From contig JAECYW010000028.1 in the NCBI GenBank assembly GCA_023014335.1, positions 124,001 through 188,000 of the forward strand: DNA of 64,000 bases, given 5' to 3'. The stretch comes from Galerina marginata. Its lineage: Eukaryota > Basidiomycota > Agaricomycetes > Agaricales > Galerinaceae. Under the pieces are notes generated by a model. That model made no database searches. It was not told the DNA's origin and saw only the letters and a list, made by a program, of their open reading frames with translations. A program made the translations under genes and the position numbers. Numbering within the stretch: position 1 is the stretch's first letter; each line of letters starts with the position of its first letter. This document shows, in pieces, positions 42,508-54,191 of the stretch.

Positions 42508-44280
42508 AGAGAGCGTCAATTGCCGGGCGATCGAAGCGGAGGCCCCAGAACCGACACTTGTTCGAGGTAGCGGAGTGCTCCTTCTTGCAGTTGGAGCAGC
42601 GGTGGTGGTGTGGGCATGGCTCACCTGCTGGCGTGGCAGGGATGGGCGGGTTGCTCTTGGTAGAGCCCTTGCAGCAAGCTGCATGGTCTCGGTGATGCTC
42701 TTCCAAGTGAGGACCCGAGCAGATGGGGCAGCACGAGGACAGAGCCTTGCACGCCGCGATGGCATGGCCCCAACGCCAGCAGCGCTGACACTGGGGGACG
42801 CCGGCTTTACGGTTGGACTCCTTGATGATCAAGGTGTGCGGACCGAGCATGAAGGAGCGCCCAATGAGTGCCCGGGCGCGAGATCCCGTCTTGGAATCCC
42901 AGATGTTGAAGTATGCGGTACTAGTCGTACTGGTCTTGGTGTTGCGGACGAGCCGAACGGGGCCGTTGAGATGAAGGAGATCAGTGAGAGCAGACTTATA
43001 CATCGCCGGCCTTATATGATCTGGATGGGTGGGACCTGCCTGGTTGGGCTGGTATGTGGGGACGTCAAGCACTCGAAGATAAGACTTCGAGGCCGGGAGG
43101 CCAACCCAGATCTTATCACCAATATTGTCTGGGAAGAAATCATGAACGCACCTGCAAATGATATTGATATCCTTTTCGCAAGGAACGCCGGAGGTGGCAA
43201 TCGAGTAGCCTCGATAGGCCCGAGAGACGGATTCAGCCTTAACGCTGGCACCGTGAGCAGACAAGGACCTCGTGATGATGTCCAAAAGACGATCGCCCTC
43301 AACCGCAGGGGGTGAAGGCAAGGCGAAGTCGACGAGAACCTGCTTGCACAAGGGACCCGACGAGGTGAAAAGAGGGGTTTCCCTCTTCTGCTTCTTAGCA
43401 GGAGCGGGATTGCCCTGGGGGACAGAAGGCGTGAGCAGCCTTTTAGAGGGACCAGCCGCCAGAGCAGCTGGCTTAGCCGCAGCAGCCGCATAGCCTGTAT
43501 GAACGGGTTTCTGCGCCCTACCGGGCTTGGTGTGTTGAGGAATCGGCGGGGGAGGCCTCTGAAATGGAACCACCTCCTTGGCCTTCGCAGGCCGCGGTTG
43601 CGGTCCCCTTGCCTTTCCTGTCGGGAGGAGGGGGAACGTCGGGGGGTCCAGATCTCTCCGGTGGGAAGAGGGCTGGGGCAGATGAAGCAGCTGCGACAGG
43701 GCGACAGATTGTCTGATCGTCGACGTCCATTCCCTGGGGAAGCTGAACAAAAGGGAGGATTGCCTCGGATAATCCGACAAATCCATGGAGGGCGCCGGTG
43801 GAAACATCAATCCAACCAGCATTGTTGAGGGCTGCAATAAAATCAACAACCCCGGAAGCGAGTCGTCGAGACCCGGCAAGAGAAGCATCAACACTCGGTC
43901 TCCCCCTAAGGAGAGCCTTAGTGGCGCGCTCAATAGTGACGGCAATGGATGCCGCAGTTACACTCCCTTCAGTGACTGCTTCATCGCCGTCTTGATCGTC
44001 TGAGGAGGGCTCAAAGTCAGCCATCTCCAAATCAGAGGGGGGTGGTCCGTGCACAGATGGCTGAACCGTAGAACTGGACGCCCTAGAGGACGGCCTGGAA
44101 GGTCCCTGACGTTCCTGAGCAGGGACATCGGGGGTATAGCAAGCTCTGGCTGCAGAAGGTGCAGCAGAACCGGAAGATCCAACTTCAGGAGCTGCAGTAA
44201 AGACCGGGGGGGGTGTTTCGACTTGTCTGGCCCGTATTGCGGGCGCTTTGCGGGCGCTCGTCCCCAGGCTTGGGAGGCAT
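42508..44280 (-). pseudogene. LINE-4 ORF1
   Basis: Starts MPPKPGDERPQS-like at 44280 and carries RPSVDASLAGSRRLASG, the A/P/K-rich linker, LDIITRSLSAHGASVKAES and the knuckles CQRCWRWGHAIAAC, CPICSGPHLEEH, CSNCKKEHSATSNKC. Two defects: a deletion of about 38 bp near 43602 relative to LINE-1 shifts the frame, and HPE-A splits the last codons (41162-41221). Otherwise close to LINE-1. Confidence 0.8.
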
Positions 44281-44417
44281 GATCGATAGTGTGCGGTGAA
44301 GCGGTGTACCAAGTTTCGAAGTAATCGGACGAGTGGTTGTTGCGTGATGAACGAGTTAAGCGACGTCAAGGTTTTCTCACGCTGTGTACCAATATGGTAG
44401 AAAGCAAGAAGGGATGG

Positions 44418-44908
44418 ACATAAATTGTTTGCTCCTCAAAAAAGCTTACAAGGTTATTTTCGAACTGTTTACTCAGTTCACCCTCGTCCTCGAGCACAAC
44501 AAGTCAGAGATTTATCACTTCGACAGGTCGCACTCGGATTACAAACCTTCAATTGATCTGGGCTATGCCCCATTCACTGGAGCGACTCCCCTGAAGCCCA
44601 AGCCGTTCTGGCGGTATTTGGGTTTCTTTTTTGATCGCAAGCTCACCTTCCATGAACATGTGCGATTCTACTCGACCAAGGCATTCTCGTTGGTGAAAGC
44701 CATGAGAATGCTTGGCTTGTCCACTCACGGTTTGGAGCCTACCGAAAAGAGGCTCCTTTACGGATCTTGCGTGGTGCCCATAGCCACCTATGGGTATCGT
44801 CTCTGGTTCTTCGAAGGCGCTCGCTGCAAGGGCGCTTTGAAGCTTTTAGGTCAGATGCAGCGTAAGGCTGCTCTCTGGATTACAGGTGCGTTCTCTACGT
44901 CCCCCGGT
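44418..44908 (+). pseudogene. LINE-5 ORF2, end of reverse transcriptase
   Basis: VIFELFTQFTLVLEHNKSEI, PKPFWRYLGFFFDRKLTFHE, RSCVVPIATYGYRLWFFEGA and KLLGQMQRKAALWITGAF. This is the thumb region after the catalytic YVDD. Open throughout until HPE-A. Confidence 0.8.
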
Positions 44909-45315
44909 TACAAGTTCTTACGTAGTAAAAGAACTTGTTTTCCGGCCTGCATAGCAGGCAGAAATGGTTTCTAACGCAATGGTTGGAAATTCTCCCACTG
45001 CTATAGTGACCCTGCATGGTTTCTGTATCTCAGCCATTACTGGGCCAATTTTTATGATCTTGGTATCAAAAAAATCGTAAAAATCAGGGCCTTCCTGGTC
45101 ACGTGACCAGGCCGTTTTAGGCTTGTTAGATTCGCCTTATTTTTCTGCTTTTTTTGAGTATAAGATCATCCCAATCGGTTCAGATTTGAGCGGACTACAT
45201 GTTATTTATGTATTTAATATGTATTTGTTTAATAACAGTGTAAGTCTTCAGGCACTGCCTCACCCCAAAGTAAGAACTTGTTTTTGCCATGCGCAGCAAT
45301 GGCCTCTGACCAAGT
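44909..45315 (+). mobile_element. HPE-A, 407 bp, type example with empty site
   Basis: TACAAGTTCTTACGTAGTAA plus AAGAACTTGT forms a 10-bp stem at the 5' end; then GCCTGC-ATA-GCAGGC; interior with CCTGGTCACGTGACCAGG; 3' end GTAAGAACTTGTTTTTGCC, GCCATGCGCAGCAATGGC, tail CTCTGACCAAGT. LINE-5 reads CCCCCGGT|CCTGGTGTAG across it; LINE-4 at 31600-31625 shows the uninterrupted site in complement. No duplication of the target other than possibly one T. Confidence 0.95.
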
Positions 45316-46623
45316 CCTGGTGTAGAGGCCCTTGCTGGCCTCTTCCCCTTTCATCTTCTCCTTGAGAGGCTTAACTACCGCACAATTTTGCGCGTCGGTA
45401 CCCTCTCAGAGACTCATCCCGTTCGGTTTTTATTGGCCGGACACATGTTGGGCAAGGCTACGCCTCACCCCCTCTCCTACCATTTGATGTCCCGCCGTCA
45501 AAAGCTGAACACAAAAGGTCCTATTTCGGAGATCGTCAAGAAGCTCCCCATTCTGACCGAGCGTTTGGAGGCTATGGCTTCGCATGCCCGGCCAGGTCAT
45601 TGTTTCCGCGATCGTTACTGGTCGTGGGTCACCTTCGAGGAATCTCTGGCCCCGCTCAACGAGGACAGGGATTTCAACTATTACTTCGACTTCATCTTCG
45701 ACATGTTCATGTGGGATGAAGGAGGTGTCTGCATTGGGACAGACGCTAGCGTTTACGTGAATGTCAATCCCAATAGGGCCGCTCAGTCCGTTGCGGCTGG
45801 GGTCATCTTTTCACAAGGCGTTGAAGTTGATTGCTTCAGATGGCTTGTGGGTCGTACCACCGCGCCCGACGCGGAAATGTCGGCCATCTGTCGTGCCATC
45901 AAGGCCGCCACCAGGCGGCAATGCAGGCACGTCGCTATATTCACGGACTTGATTGCTATGGCAAAGCAGGCCCTTGACACATCCTTGCATTCATCACAGT
46001 CTCACTTGCTGCACGCTTGCAAACTCCTTGAAACCTGGCTTGAGGCTGATCCTCAATGCTGGATCTCTTTCCACTATGTTCCCACTAACCTCAAGTGGGG
46101 CGTACAACATATGGCTCACCAACATGCTAGGGGAGCCGCTCATTTCCCCGTGGACTTTGGTTCGCGGGTTACTTTCGATCGCCTTTGCGCAGAAGGTGAT
46201 TCTCGTGTGGCGGCGCGCTGGGCCAAGGCTGCAGCTGACCGTCCACAACATCTGGGTCGCGACTTCCTCCAGCTTTCAACGCTGGGTAAGAAACCGCGAC
46301 CCATTCGTTCGGCTACTCGCAATGGTGGGCCTTATATTCGCGAATCTGGGGGCGACGCCGCCTCCTTCGCGTGCTTGTGCAGGTGTATACTGAATCATGC
46401 GCCAATCGGTTCGTATTACGACCAGTTCAACATCCAAGAGCCTCATGGCTGCCCCCGCTGCAGCGCTCCTCGCGAGACCCGCTCACACATCCTGAAGTAC
46501 TCTCCTCGGTACGACAGACAATCCCCGACTGACCATTTGCACGGTTTGTTGATGTTTTTGTTGGAGAACCCAGAAGCTTTCTCCTTCGCCTGCCAAGCGG
46601 CAGCACCGCAAGGCATTGGGTAA
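45316..46623 (+). pseudogene. LINE-5 ORF2, linker, RNase H and CCHC finger (longest intact piece)
   Basis: Open for over 400 codons: RVGTLSETHPVRFLLAGHML, KLNTKGPISEIVKKLPIL, the RNase H set GTDASVYVN, DAEMSAICRAI, AIFTDLIAMAKQ and the region HMAHQHARG, then CRCILNHAPIGSYYD and the finger CPRCSAPRETRSHILKYS (final Cys changed to Ser). Stop TAA after PQGIG at 46621-46623. The Ser substitution would remove one zinc ligand. Confidence 0.85.
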
Positions 46624-47283
46624 GGCGTTCCATGCGGGCTCGCTGCTCAGAGAGGCCTTGATACCTTCTTCCGGGTTGCGTCGGTTGGGGGAGGTCCAAT
46701 CCCTCCTTCAGACGAGGTTGACAGGCCGAGGACGGGGTGGTGCAGTTCCGCGCGTTCTTCGTGTTTTGTACCCAGTTGCATTCACTACGACCGGTGGTTA
46801 CTTTGCGGCCCATATCTCGAATGGTTGCTGCTTTTTTGGCTTGCGCAGATGGTTCTCATATGCGATCATTCGGTTGGGGGCCTTATCCCCGCATCTGCTT
46901 ATTTCTTTCGCTGGTATGGGTTTTCTGGTCGTCAAGGCGCGGGTGGGCAAAGGTTTTCGGGTTGGGTCCGGGTTCTGAAGTGGGCATCGGGTTTGGAAGG
47001 CGGAGAGAGTGCAGCAGCTGCGGCTGCCAGGAGATGTGCGGGCGGGCTTCGGCTCGTTCAAACGTGGTATTGGCGTAGCGGTGGGGGCGTCCCTTCCTCG
47101 CGGGACTGGGCGGTTAGGTGGTCCGTCCCCCTTAGCAAAGGCCTGGCGCACAAAGGACGCCGTTGGAAGGATTCGGAAGAAGCAGAGGGGTTCGGGTTCG
47201 GTTTGGGGACTAGTAGTTTACTGCGTGCTTTCGACCGGGGATTTGTATTAGTTAGGTGACCGGACTGCTTTCGCGCACCGGTT

Positions 47284-49546
47284 ACGAGTTCTTACGTTAG
47301 TAAAAGAACTCGTTCTTATTCTGACTTTCCGCTAATTTGCTTGCAGTGCGACCTCATTTCTCGTTGATTTTCTCTCACGGCTTCACTTTTTTTGTAGTCT
47401 TTGTTCCTAGTTACTACAAATGTTTGTAGTCTTTTAATTCAAAAAATGAAGTCGTGAGAACACATTTGATGACAACTTTGATTGATTGGTGATGCATCAT
47501 TTTCCCTAGTAACCATCTGTTGCACGTTGCCAATGTGATTGATTCCCAAAATAATACATCATTCAATTGCCCAACTGCTAAACCTTCTTAATAAAAACTG
47601 ATCCCATTAATTTTCCAAGTAATATCTTTTTTTTTTCAGGAAAATTGGTGCAGAATAGCATAAAATACATCAATCCTCAGTATTGATTGCTTAAGGTAAC
47701 ACATTCTAAATTTAGCTTGATTGATTGATGGGATCAATGACATCACATTGTTATATTTATGACATCAGATCCATCACTTCCCTTGGTAACCAATGATGCA
47801 ATACTCTGATATGCCACCAATGACTCTCTCTTATAATGCCCATACGTCACCAAATAGTCCGATTCCCACAACAGACATTTAGTATGATTTATAGCCCTGA
47901 ATTTTCTGAAAATTCTACAATTTATTTCATCAGAATCCGTGAAGAATTGATAGAGATACACCTAAAATAAATACTTATGTGTATGAATATTGCACATTAA
48001 TGACATCACGATCCTTAATTGACTGATGACGCACGCCGAGGTCAAAAATGACTATAGTCGACCCATTTTTGACCTCATGATCGAATTATTAGGCTTTTAG
48101 CATGCAGATCTGATCTGCGGGGTGAGAATGTTATGTAATAAATCCGGAAAAAATATTAAAAAATAGCCTGAATTTTTCTGATTACAAATATATTAAAATC
48201 ATGTGACCAGGTAATTTCCTCATTGAGAAATGACTTTTGGACGTGAGTCTGCAAATCAGTAATCAGGCTCTAACATGCTCAGTTCTGACTCAAATTACAT
48301 AATTTTAATATCAGAAAATCCAGAAAATTCAGGGCAATAAAATAGGTGGATAACTATTTGCAAATATTTGGTTCTGTTTGTATTATTCAAGAAATAAGCA
48401 TTTTGCATCCAAGCGTGGGAAAGTTGTGGAAAGCAAAAAAAATTTGTAAAATAAGAGAAACTTTTTCTGAGTCCAAATATACTTATACCATGCAATTTGA
48501 TAACTAAATTGTCAAGCAAATGCCCAAGATAAGAGATTAAATATATTATAATATCATAGCTTCCTGGATTCTTGTTCAAATATCATGAATTTTGTATCAT
48601 AAAATTTGCAAAATTCTGGGTTATTTGCTGAGTTTATTTATGCTCACAAATATTGACAAATATTTGCACTATTCCTTAAATACTTCAATTTATTATTCAA
48701 ATGAATGATTTCATTACTAATTGTAAATGCTGAGGAATTGTGTCACTTTTTTTTGAGTCTTTAAATATTTTATGCTGTTTTTATTTAGTCTAAAAATTAT
48801 AATCAATAGCTGGGTATTTGATTTTTTTTTTTTTTTTTTTTTAAATCAACAATTTATATACCGGTGCGCGAAAGCAGTCCGGTCGTCTAACTAATACAAA
48901 CCCCCGGTCGAAAGCGCGCGATAAACTACTAATCCCGAACCGAACCCGAACCCCTCCGCTTCCCCCGAATCCTTCCAACGGCGTCCTTTGTGCGCCAGGC
49001 CTTTGCTAGGGGGGACGGACTACCTAACCGCCCAGTCCCGCGAGGGAGGGACGGCCCCCACTGCTACGCCAATACCACGTTTGAACGAGCCGAAGCCCGC
49101 CCGCACATCTCCTGGCAGCCGCAGCTGCTGCACTCTCTCCGCCTTCCAAACCCGACGTCCACTTCAGAACCCAGACCCGACCCGAAAACCTTCACCCACC
49201 CGCGCCTTGACGACCCGAAACCCATACCAGCCATATTGAAAGACAGATTGTGAGGTTAAGGCACCCAACCGATCGCGAGAACGAATGAACGAACCGCGAC
49301 CGCACAAGCCAAAAATGTCGCTAACGCTCGAGATGCGGGCGACTCTGTAACCACCGGTCGTAGCGAATGCAACCGGGTACAAGGAGTGAAGAACGCGCGG
49401 GCACGACGACCCCGTCCTTGGCCTGTCAACCTCTGCCGACTTGGGGATTGGACTTCCCTCGCCTGCAGCAACCCGAAGCGGGTATCAAGGCCTCTCAACA
49501 TAAAGAACTCGTATTTGCCATGCGCAGCAATGGCTGCTTCACAAGT
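47284..49546 (+). mobile_element. HPE-D variant with nested LINE-6
   Basis: 5' hairpin TACGAGTTCTTACGTTAGTA followed by AAAGAACTCGT; 3' end AAAGAACTCGTATTTGCC, hairpin, GCTTCACAAGT at 49546. LINE-6 lies at 48822-49495. The left flank is LINE-5 3' UTR but the right flank (TTATAATAACAAG) is not, so one side was exchanged. The interior 47462-48567 recurs inverted at 58640-59752. Confidence 0.75.
48822..49495 (-). mobile_element. LINE-6: 3' UTR-only copy of subfamily b
   Basis: T-tract of about 20 at 48822, then the 3' UTR in antisense, practically identical to LINE-7's 3' UTR. It is 5'-truncated at GGTATCAAGGCCTCT. No clear target duplication found. Confidence 0.85.
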
Positions 49547-51622
49547 TTATAATAACAAGACTAATCTGAAGAATCCGTCTGGTACAGGGAAAAGTACGCG
49601 TTCACGTAGAATGGACGCATCGACCCGAGGGCGAACACTAATGGGTTGTTGTTGGGGAAAATAGAAAATAGATAACAAAATCAAAGACTCTGCCTCTTGG
49701 GATCGCGGGGTACGTCACTGAGACGCGTACGGGACTTGATTACTTTAGACTCTTGAAAAACGGGATAACGCCACTCTGGGATGCGTATGACTCTCTTGGG
49801 GTTACCAAAACCCTACTTGACAGGAAGAAACTCTGCAATGTCTGGTGTAGTCTACAACTATCTGAGTTGCCTCTACCACAGTCCAGGTCTTAGACACGCG
49901 ACGCACTACCAAAGTATGGGTTACCGCGGCTAATCGGATGGCCACTGAAGCCTCTTCAAGTCAAATAGATGACAGGTGTAAGAGATCGTTGTTCAAGTCC
50001 TTAAGTCTTTCAAAATCAAGTACGTTCACTCTGATCACAAAAGGTGAAATTCCGTCTAAGACAAATAAATCTGTTTATTCAAAATTCCGCGAAGTCAAGT
50101 TAACACTTAGACTTGGGGGTGTGGGCCATTGCTGCGCATGGCATGTATGAGTCCTCTTCAATTTCAAATTAAAACATCTCTTACTTCAAGTACAATTTAA
50201 TTATGTAAAATAATATGAGAAAACCAGATGTCTTAGAGGCCAAGAGAGTGTTTTAGATAATAGATGAAAATAGCCAGAGGTCATAGCAAAAAAACCAAGT
50301 CAATAGCTTCATTGGTGATAGAGAAAAAGAAGCTTCAAAGTTCAACTTATTATATTAGATGGGAGAAAGTTACCCAATTTGGCAATTACTTTTTAGGAAA
50401 AAACAAACAAAGTTGTGGGAAATGATTTGAGGACCCTGCATCTGTTGAAATCATGTGATTAGCTGCCTTCCTTATTGAGAAAAATGCAAAAAAGTTGAAA
50501 AAACCTGGTGCTTTTGTGATTTTTGGACTTAAAAGGTCAATATCTCAGGAACAGGAATAGCTAGTCACATGATTTTTTCAGATTTCTGGTCAAGAGACCT
50601 AAATCAATTATTTGGTTAAAATTTTCCTTTTTGGGAAATTTTTTTCCGCGGTGTTGAATGATCAATCAATCAATCAATCAATCAAATTCTCAACTAAGTT
50701 CTGGGTTTATAAAGAATGAGTCTTTGATAAATCAAAGGACTCATAAAATCTCAAAGAGGTTCTGGCGAACGTTCAAGATATAATCTCGTGGGTGGTAAAT
50801 TGCTTGTCTTTTTCTACATACGCGTACAGCTTTTATACTACTGAGAATAATATTTACATGTGATACAATGAAGGACTCGGCCTTTTACAAACAGCTGAAC
50901 CGGATGCCAAGTTTCTTGTTTACTAAGCTTTTCTGTTTCTTGCATAAGCTATCTTTCTGGTTGGCACGGGTATGCGTCGATATTACTCCTTTGGTAAGAA
51001 CGTTCAGAGGTTCTTGCTGATACAAGACCGTAAAACGCATCCCGATGTGCCGGGTCTAGGCTCTATCTGTGTGTTGCGGAAGGTGCACCCATATGTTTCG
51101 ATGGACGGGCCCGCACGGTAATCTTATCTTATCTCAGTCTTCGGATGCGCACTGTTATTCGCGTCCGTTATTGTTCGCCCGAGATGTCTGTGGGACTCGA
51201 CTCGGCAATCCTTCCTTTTACAGTAAGGTCGAGACTCGAGAAGCCATCACGGTCAAGACCCGGCAGTTCCCATCACTTGTGTTCCGGGTTCGCGAGCTTG
51301 TTACTTGATTTGTCAGGTGGTGCCGCGTCGGCACCATAGTTGTGGGTCCTATTCTTCGGATATCTGTCCCTATTTGTTTAGACGCTAGAGACCTGTGCCT
51401 GTCAGTTAGGCGCACAGGTAGGCCCGCGTTCACAGTCCTCGCATTATTACCGCGCTTCGTATACGGACACGTACCTGTAATTAGAAGCACATAGTTTAAC
51501 TCGGACTTCGTCGCGTACAGTAGTTTCCTCTAGTCTTGGCTGGCTTACACTGATTGTCCGAGACTTAGACAATGAGCCACGCAAGATAAATCATTATTCT
51601 AAGTCCAATATTGGTATGAGGA
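49547..51622. other. Unassigned sequence around an HPE-B
   Basis: Moderate GC, many CG dinucleotides and no convincing frame (the longest are under 91 codons). Possibly remains of an LTR element or of host intergenic DNA; no LTR ends, primer-binding site or pol motifs were found. Confidence 0.3.
50111..50745 (-). mobile_element. HPE-B, 635 bp
   Basis: Minus orientation: ACTTGGGGGTGTGGGCC, GCCATTGCTGCGCATGGC, ATGTATGAGTCCTC at the left and GATAAATCAAAGGACTCATA at the right. Interior matches 36365-36968 (AGCTGCCTTCCTTATTGAG and others), plus a (AATC)n run near 50663. Flanks CAAGTTAACACTTAG and AAATCTCAAAG carry no duplication. Confidence 0.9.
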
Positions 51623-52919
51623 ACTTGGTCAGAGGCCATTGCTGCGCATGGCAAAAACAAGTTCTTACTTTCAAGGTGAGTCCGACTATAAATAAAGGTT
51701 AAATAAGTAAATAATGCATAGTCCGCTCAAATCTGAAGCTATTAGGATGATCTTATACTCAAAAAAAGCAGAAAAATGAGGCGATTCTAACAAGCCTAAA
51801 ACGGCGTGGTCACGTGACCATGACCTAATCGTCCCTGGATACACATGCCACATGAAAGCCCTTATTTTTACGAATTTTTTGATACCAAGATCATCAAAAT
51901 TGGCCTAGTAATGGCTGAGATACAGAAACCATGCAGGGTCACTATAGCAGTGGGAGAATTTCCATTGGTTTTGTTAGGAACCATTTCTGCCTGCTATGCA
52001 GGCCGGAAAACAAGTTCTTTTACTACGTAAGAACTTGTAACAAGATTAATTAATTGACTACAATAAGAACTTGTAACAAGATTAGTTCATACATCACTTA
52101 GTTTTTATCGGATTGCCTTGAAACAAAATGTGTAATTATCAGAAAAATCAGGGCTAAAGGATGGTGTCACATACGTATTGTTACACCTTGATGTGACTTA
52201 CCAAATGCGGAATATTGTTTGAAATACACTATATTGGGAGATTTAAAGGCATTAAAATAAAATAAAAATACAGATGATGTTTTTTTGACCTAAGGGATGG
52301 TCTGTGCACACATATCACATGACATATCCCTGAGAATATTTTGGTCTAACTTGGTGCCTCAACTGATTTCAAGGGATTTGCACAAAGTCCTGCTGTGAGT
52401 TTGATTATGTAAGCTTTCAAAACATTATTTTCATGTTATTTGGTCATGTTTTGCATTGTTTGGTGTGCCTTTTATGGGTTATCCAGTCAGTTTAACACTA
52501 ATTTTCGGATTTTCACCAAGTTGAGCTGACTATTTGCCTGATTTGGACACCATGACATCATTGCCAAACATATGTAAATATTTGTACATAATTCTAGATT
52601 GGTCTGGGCAACACATTTTAGCATATCTAGCTCACTGAAATCCATTTCAAGTGTAAATTTACACAAATTTGCGCTTCTTGGGTCATATGAGCAGGTCACA
52701 TGACCTAATCGTCCCTGGATACACATGCCACATGAAAGCCCTTATTTTTACGAATTTTTTGATACCAAGATCATCAAAATTGGCCTAGTAATGGCTGAGA
52801 TACAGAAACCATGCAGGGTCACTATAGCAGTGGGAGAATTTCCATTGGTTTTGTTAGGAACCATTTCTGCCTGCTATGCAGGCCGGAAAACAAGTTCTTT
52901 TACTACGTAAGAACTTGTA
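51623..52919 (-). mobile_element. HPE-A array, minus orientation (417 + 880 bp)
   Basis: 3' end ACTTGGTCAGAGG at 51623; 5' hairpins end at 52039 and 52919. The 880-bp unit matches those of array 1 with more differences, so this is an older array of the same structure: only the unit next to the 3' end carries that end. Confidence 0.9.
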
Positions 52920-54099
52920 ACAGGTAAAAAACCGAAAATTCAGGGCTGGCCGAAGGGCCATTCCTTCAGCGCAAGAGACTGTGCTGCGGGCGTATAGCGA
53001 CCTTTGTGCATCATGCAGAATGTGTCCGGATGATTTTTTGCCTTCTTGTGCATCTTCCTCTTGAGTCTTCGTCTTGCAGCCTCAAGCCGCCAACACCTCT
53101 TCCAGAGAATCATGCGACGGTATGTAAGATTTTTCTGTGCTTCAACAAGTGCTTTAATCCTTGCCTACCCCCTTCGTAAGATCCACTTGATTATGGAGAC
53201 ATGGACTAATTCTTACCTGTAGAAGGGAGGTGGATTCATCAGCGGCCTGCTTTAGGTCATTAAACTTCTTGCCCAGCATATTAACAACCTCACGAAGGCG
53301 AGTAGCATCAATCTTGGCCTGCTTGAGGTCACTCTTACTTCCTGCTGCAGCTTTTTCCAATCTACAGGTGCGTCTTTGTGCGTTCGTGTTGTCTCCTTTA
53401 CCTTGTTCTGGAGGTCATTGTTCTCCTTCTTCAGCTGTCTGATAACCTTGGTAGGTGACTGCAGTGGGATTGTGTTCATCATTTCTCCGAGAGGATTTCT
53501 TTGCTGGTCATGGGCATTTTCTAGATTTTTGCAGCTTGACTGTTGTTGTTTCCTGGTTCTTTTACTGCGTTTTCGGGGTTCTCGAGCCATTGAAGGTAGT
53601 AGGGTATAGTATTAGTGAGATTTAGTGAGGTATATGGGGTATAGGTAGCCAGAGACGCGATTGATTCCGCTTCATGCAGACTCTCGACGCGTCCAAGACA
53701 CGTGTTACGTAATCTCTTAATTGGGTTTTGGTGTAGCAAAAGTATTTACAATTTTTCTCTTTTGTCACACCAGCTCCAGGCCCAGTAAATACTTTGATAC
53801 GCTCCTCTGGCCATATGCTTGGGGGCCTTAGCTTTGATTTTTTTCAAACTACTATTATAACTGGCTTTCCATGTTGTTTTACCTGTTTTACGCGCGAATT
53901 TAAAAAAATTAAAGCTAAGACCCCCTGTGGAATTACTTAATATCTCGATCTGCGCATAAATTTGAGGCAAGGAGGAGGTAACCGGCTTAAAATATTGATT
54001 ATCCATAATCACTAAGACGTTGGCAGGAAAACAACATGTACAAACAAACCGGCTCTCAAAGAGGCCATGCGCCTCCTCACTTGTAAAAATTGCCTGGTC
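52920..54099 (-). other. Low-confidence gene remains between HPE-A copies
   Basis: A minus-strand reading from an ATG at 53590 (MAREPRKRSKRTRKQQQSSC, then KVIRQLKKENNDLQNK) continues after a frame change as KSDLKQAKIDATRLREVVNM and KKFNDLKQAADESTSLLQ, giving a basic N-terminus plus coiled coil. A GTAAAG...CTGTAG intron at about 53355-53394 does not restore phase, so it may be a pseudogene. A 124-codon frame at 53746-54120 (minus) is unrecognised and overlaps an HPE fragment. Confidence 0.35.
53154..53590 (-). pseudogene. Possible coiled-coil protein fragment
   Basis: Lys/Arg-rich start and heptad-like Leu spacing (IRQLKKENNDLQNKVKE; LREVVNMLGKKFNDL) suggest a coiled coil. Two overlapping frames must be combined; the end reaches a GTAAGAAT donor-like site near 53215. 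I do not recognise the family. Could be host or transposon-borne. Confidence 0.35.
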
Positions 54100-54191
54100 A
54101 GGCTGAGATACAGAAACCATGCAGGGTCACAGTATGAGTGGGAGAATTTCGAACCATTGCGTTAGAAACCATTTCTGCCTGCTATGCAGGC
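54100..54191 (-). mobile_element. HPE-A fragment
   Basis: 92 bp of the 5' part of HPE-A in minus orientation (GGCTGAGATACAGAAACC to CTGCTATGCAGGC), lacking both ends. It lies 18 bp from a full HPE-A in plus orientation, forming a small inverted pair. Confidence 0.8.

Larger units (their letters stand above)
29982..44417 (-). mobile_element. LINE-4: near full-length antisense LINE with seven nested insertions
   Basis: Reading from its 5' end: 44417-42508 (5' UTR, ORF1), 41221-41162 (ORF1 end), 39310-39124 and 38011-37376 (endonuclease), 36364-35527 (linker, RT start), 32883-32028 (RT), 31637-31389 and 30506-29982 (linker, RNase H), then the inverted segment 26922-27421. Insertions: HPE-A 41222-42507, element F 39319-41152, element E 38012-39123, HPE-B plus HPE-A 36365-37375, HPE-D 32884-35526, HPE-B 31638-32027, LINE-8 30507-31374. 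Removing each restores the LINE exactly, giving an excellent record of insertion sites. Confidence 0.85.
44418..47283 (+). mobile_element. LINE-5: 5'-truncated LINE lying head-to-head with LINE-4
   Basis: Begins directly at the LINE-4 5' end with the RT segment just after YVDD (NCLLLKKAYKVIFELF) and runs to the 3' UTR; HPE-A inside, HPE-D at 47284 before its last bases. The head-to-head contact resembles that of LINE-2 with LINE-3 at 26017. No poly(A) is seen because HPE-D cuts the UTR at CACCGGT. Confidence 0.8.

Noticed and set aside
42427..44400. LINE-4/LINE-5 head-to-head contact as twin-priming inversion of one LINE
   Set aside because: LINE-4 continues on the other side through its own RT and RNase H, so the two are separate copies.
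44909..45315. HPE as ordinary TIR transposon (MITE)
   Set aside because: Ends are not symmetric: the right inverted repeat is about 45 bp inside the end, behind which lie a hairpin and tail, and there is no target duplication at six readable sites.
44909..45315. HPE as canonical Helitron (5' TC, 3' CTRR, A|T target)
   Set aside because: Elements start TA and end CAAGT; the base pairs at the target do not fit A|T. The Helentron/Helitron2 layout fits better.
50746..51622. LTR of a retrotransposon
   Set aside because: No TG...CA ends, no duplicate in the window, no primer-binding site or gag-pol sequence could be found.
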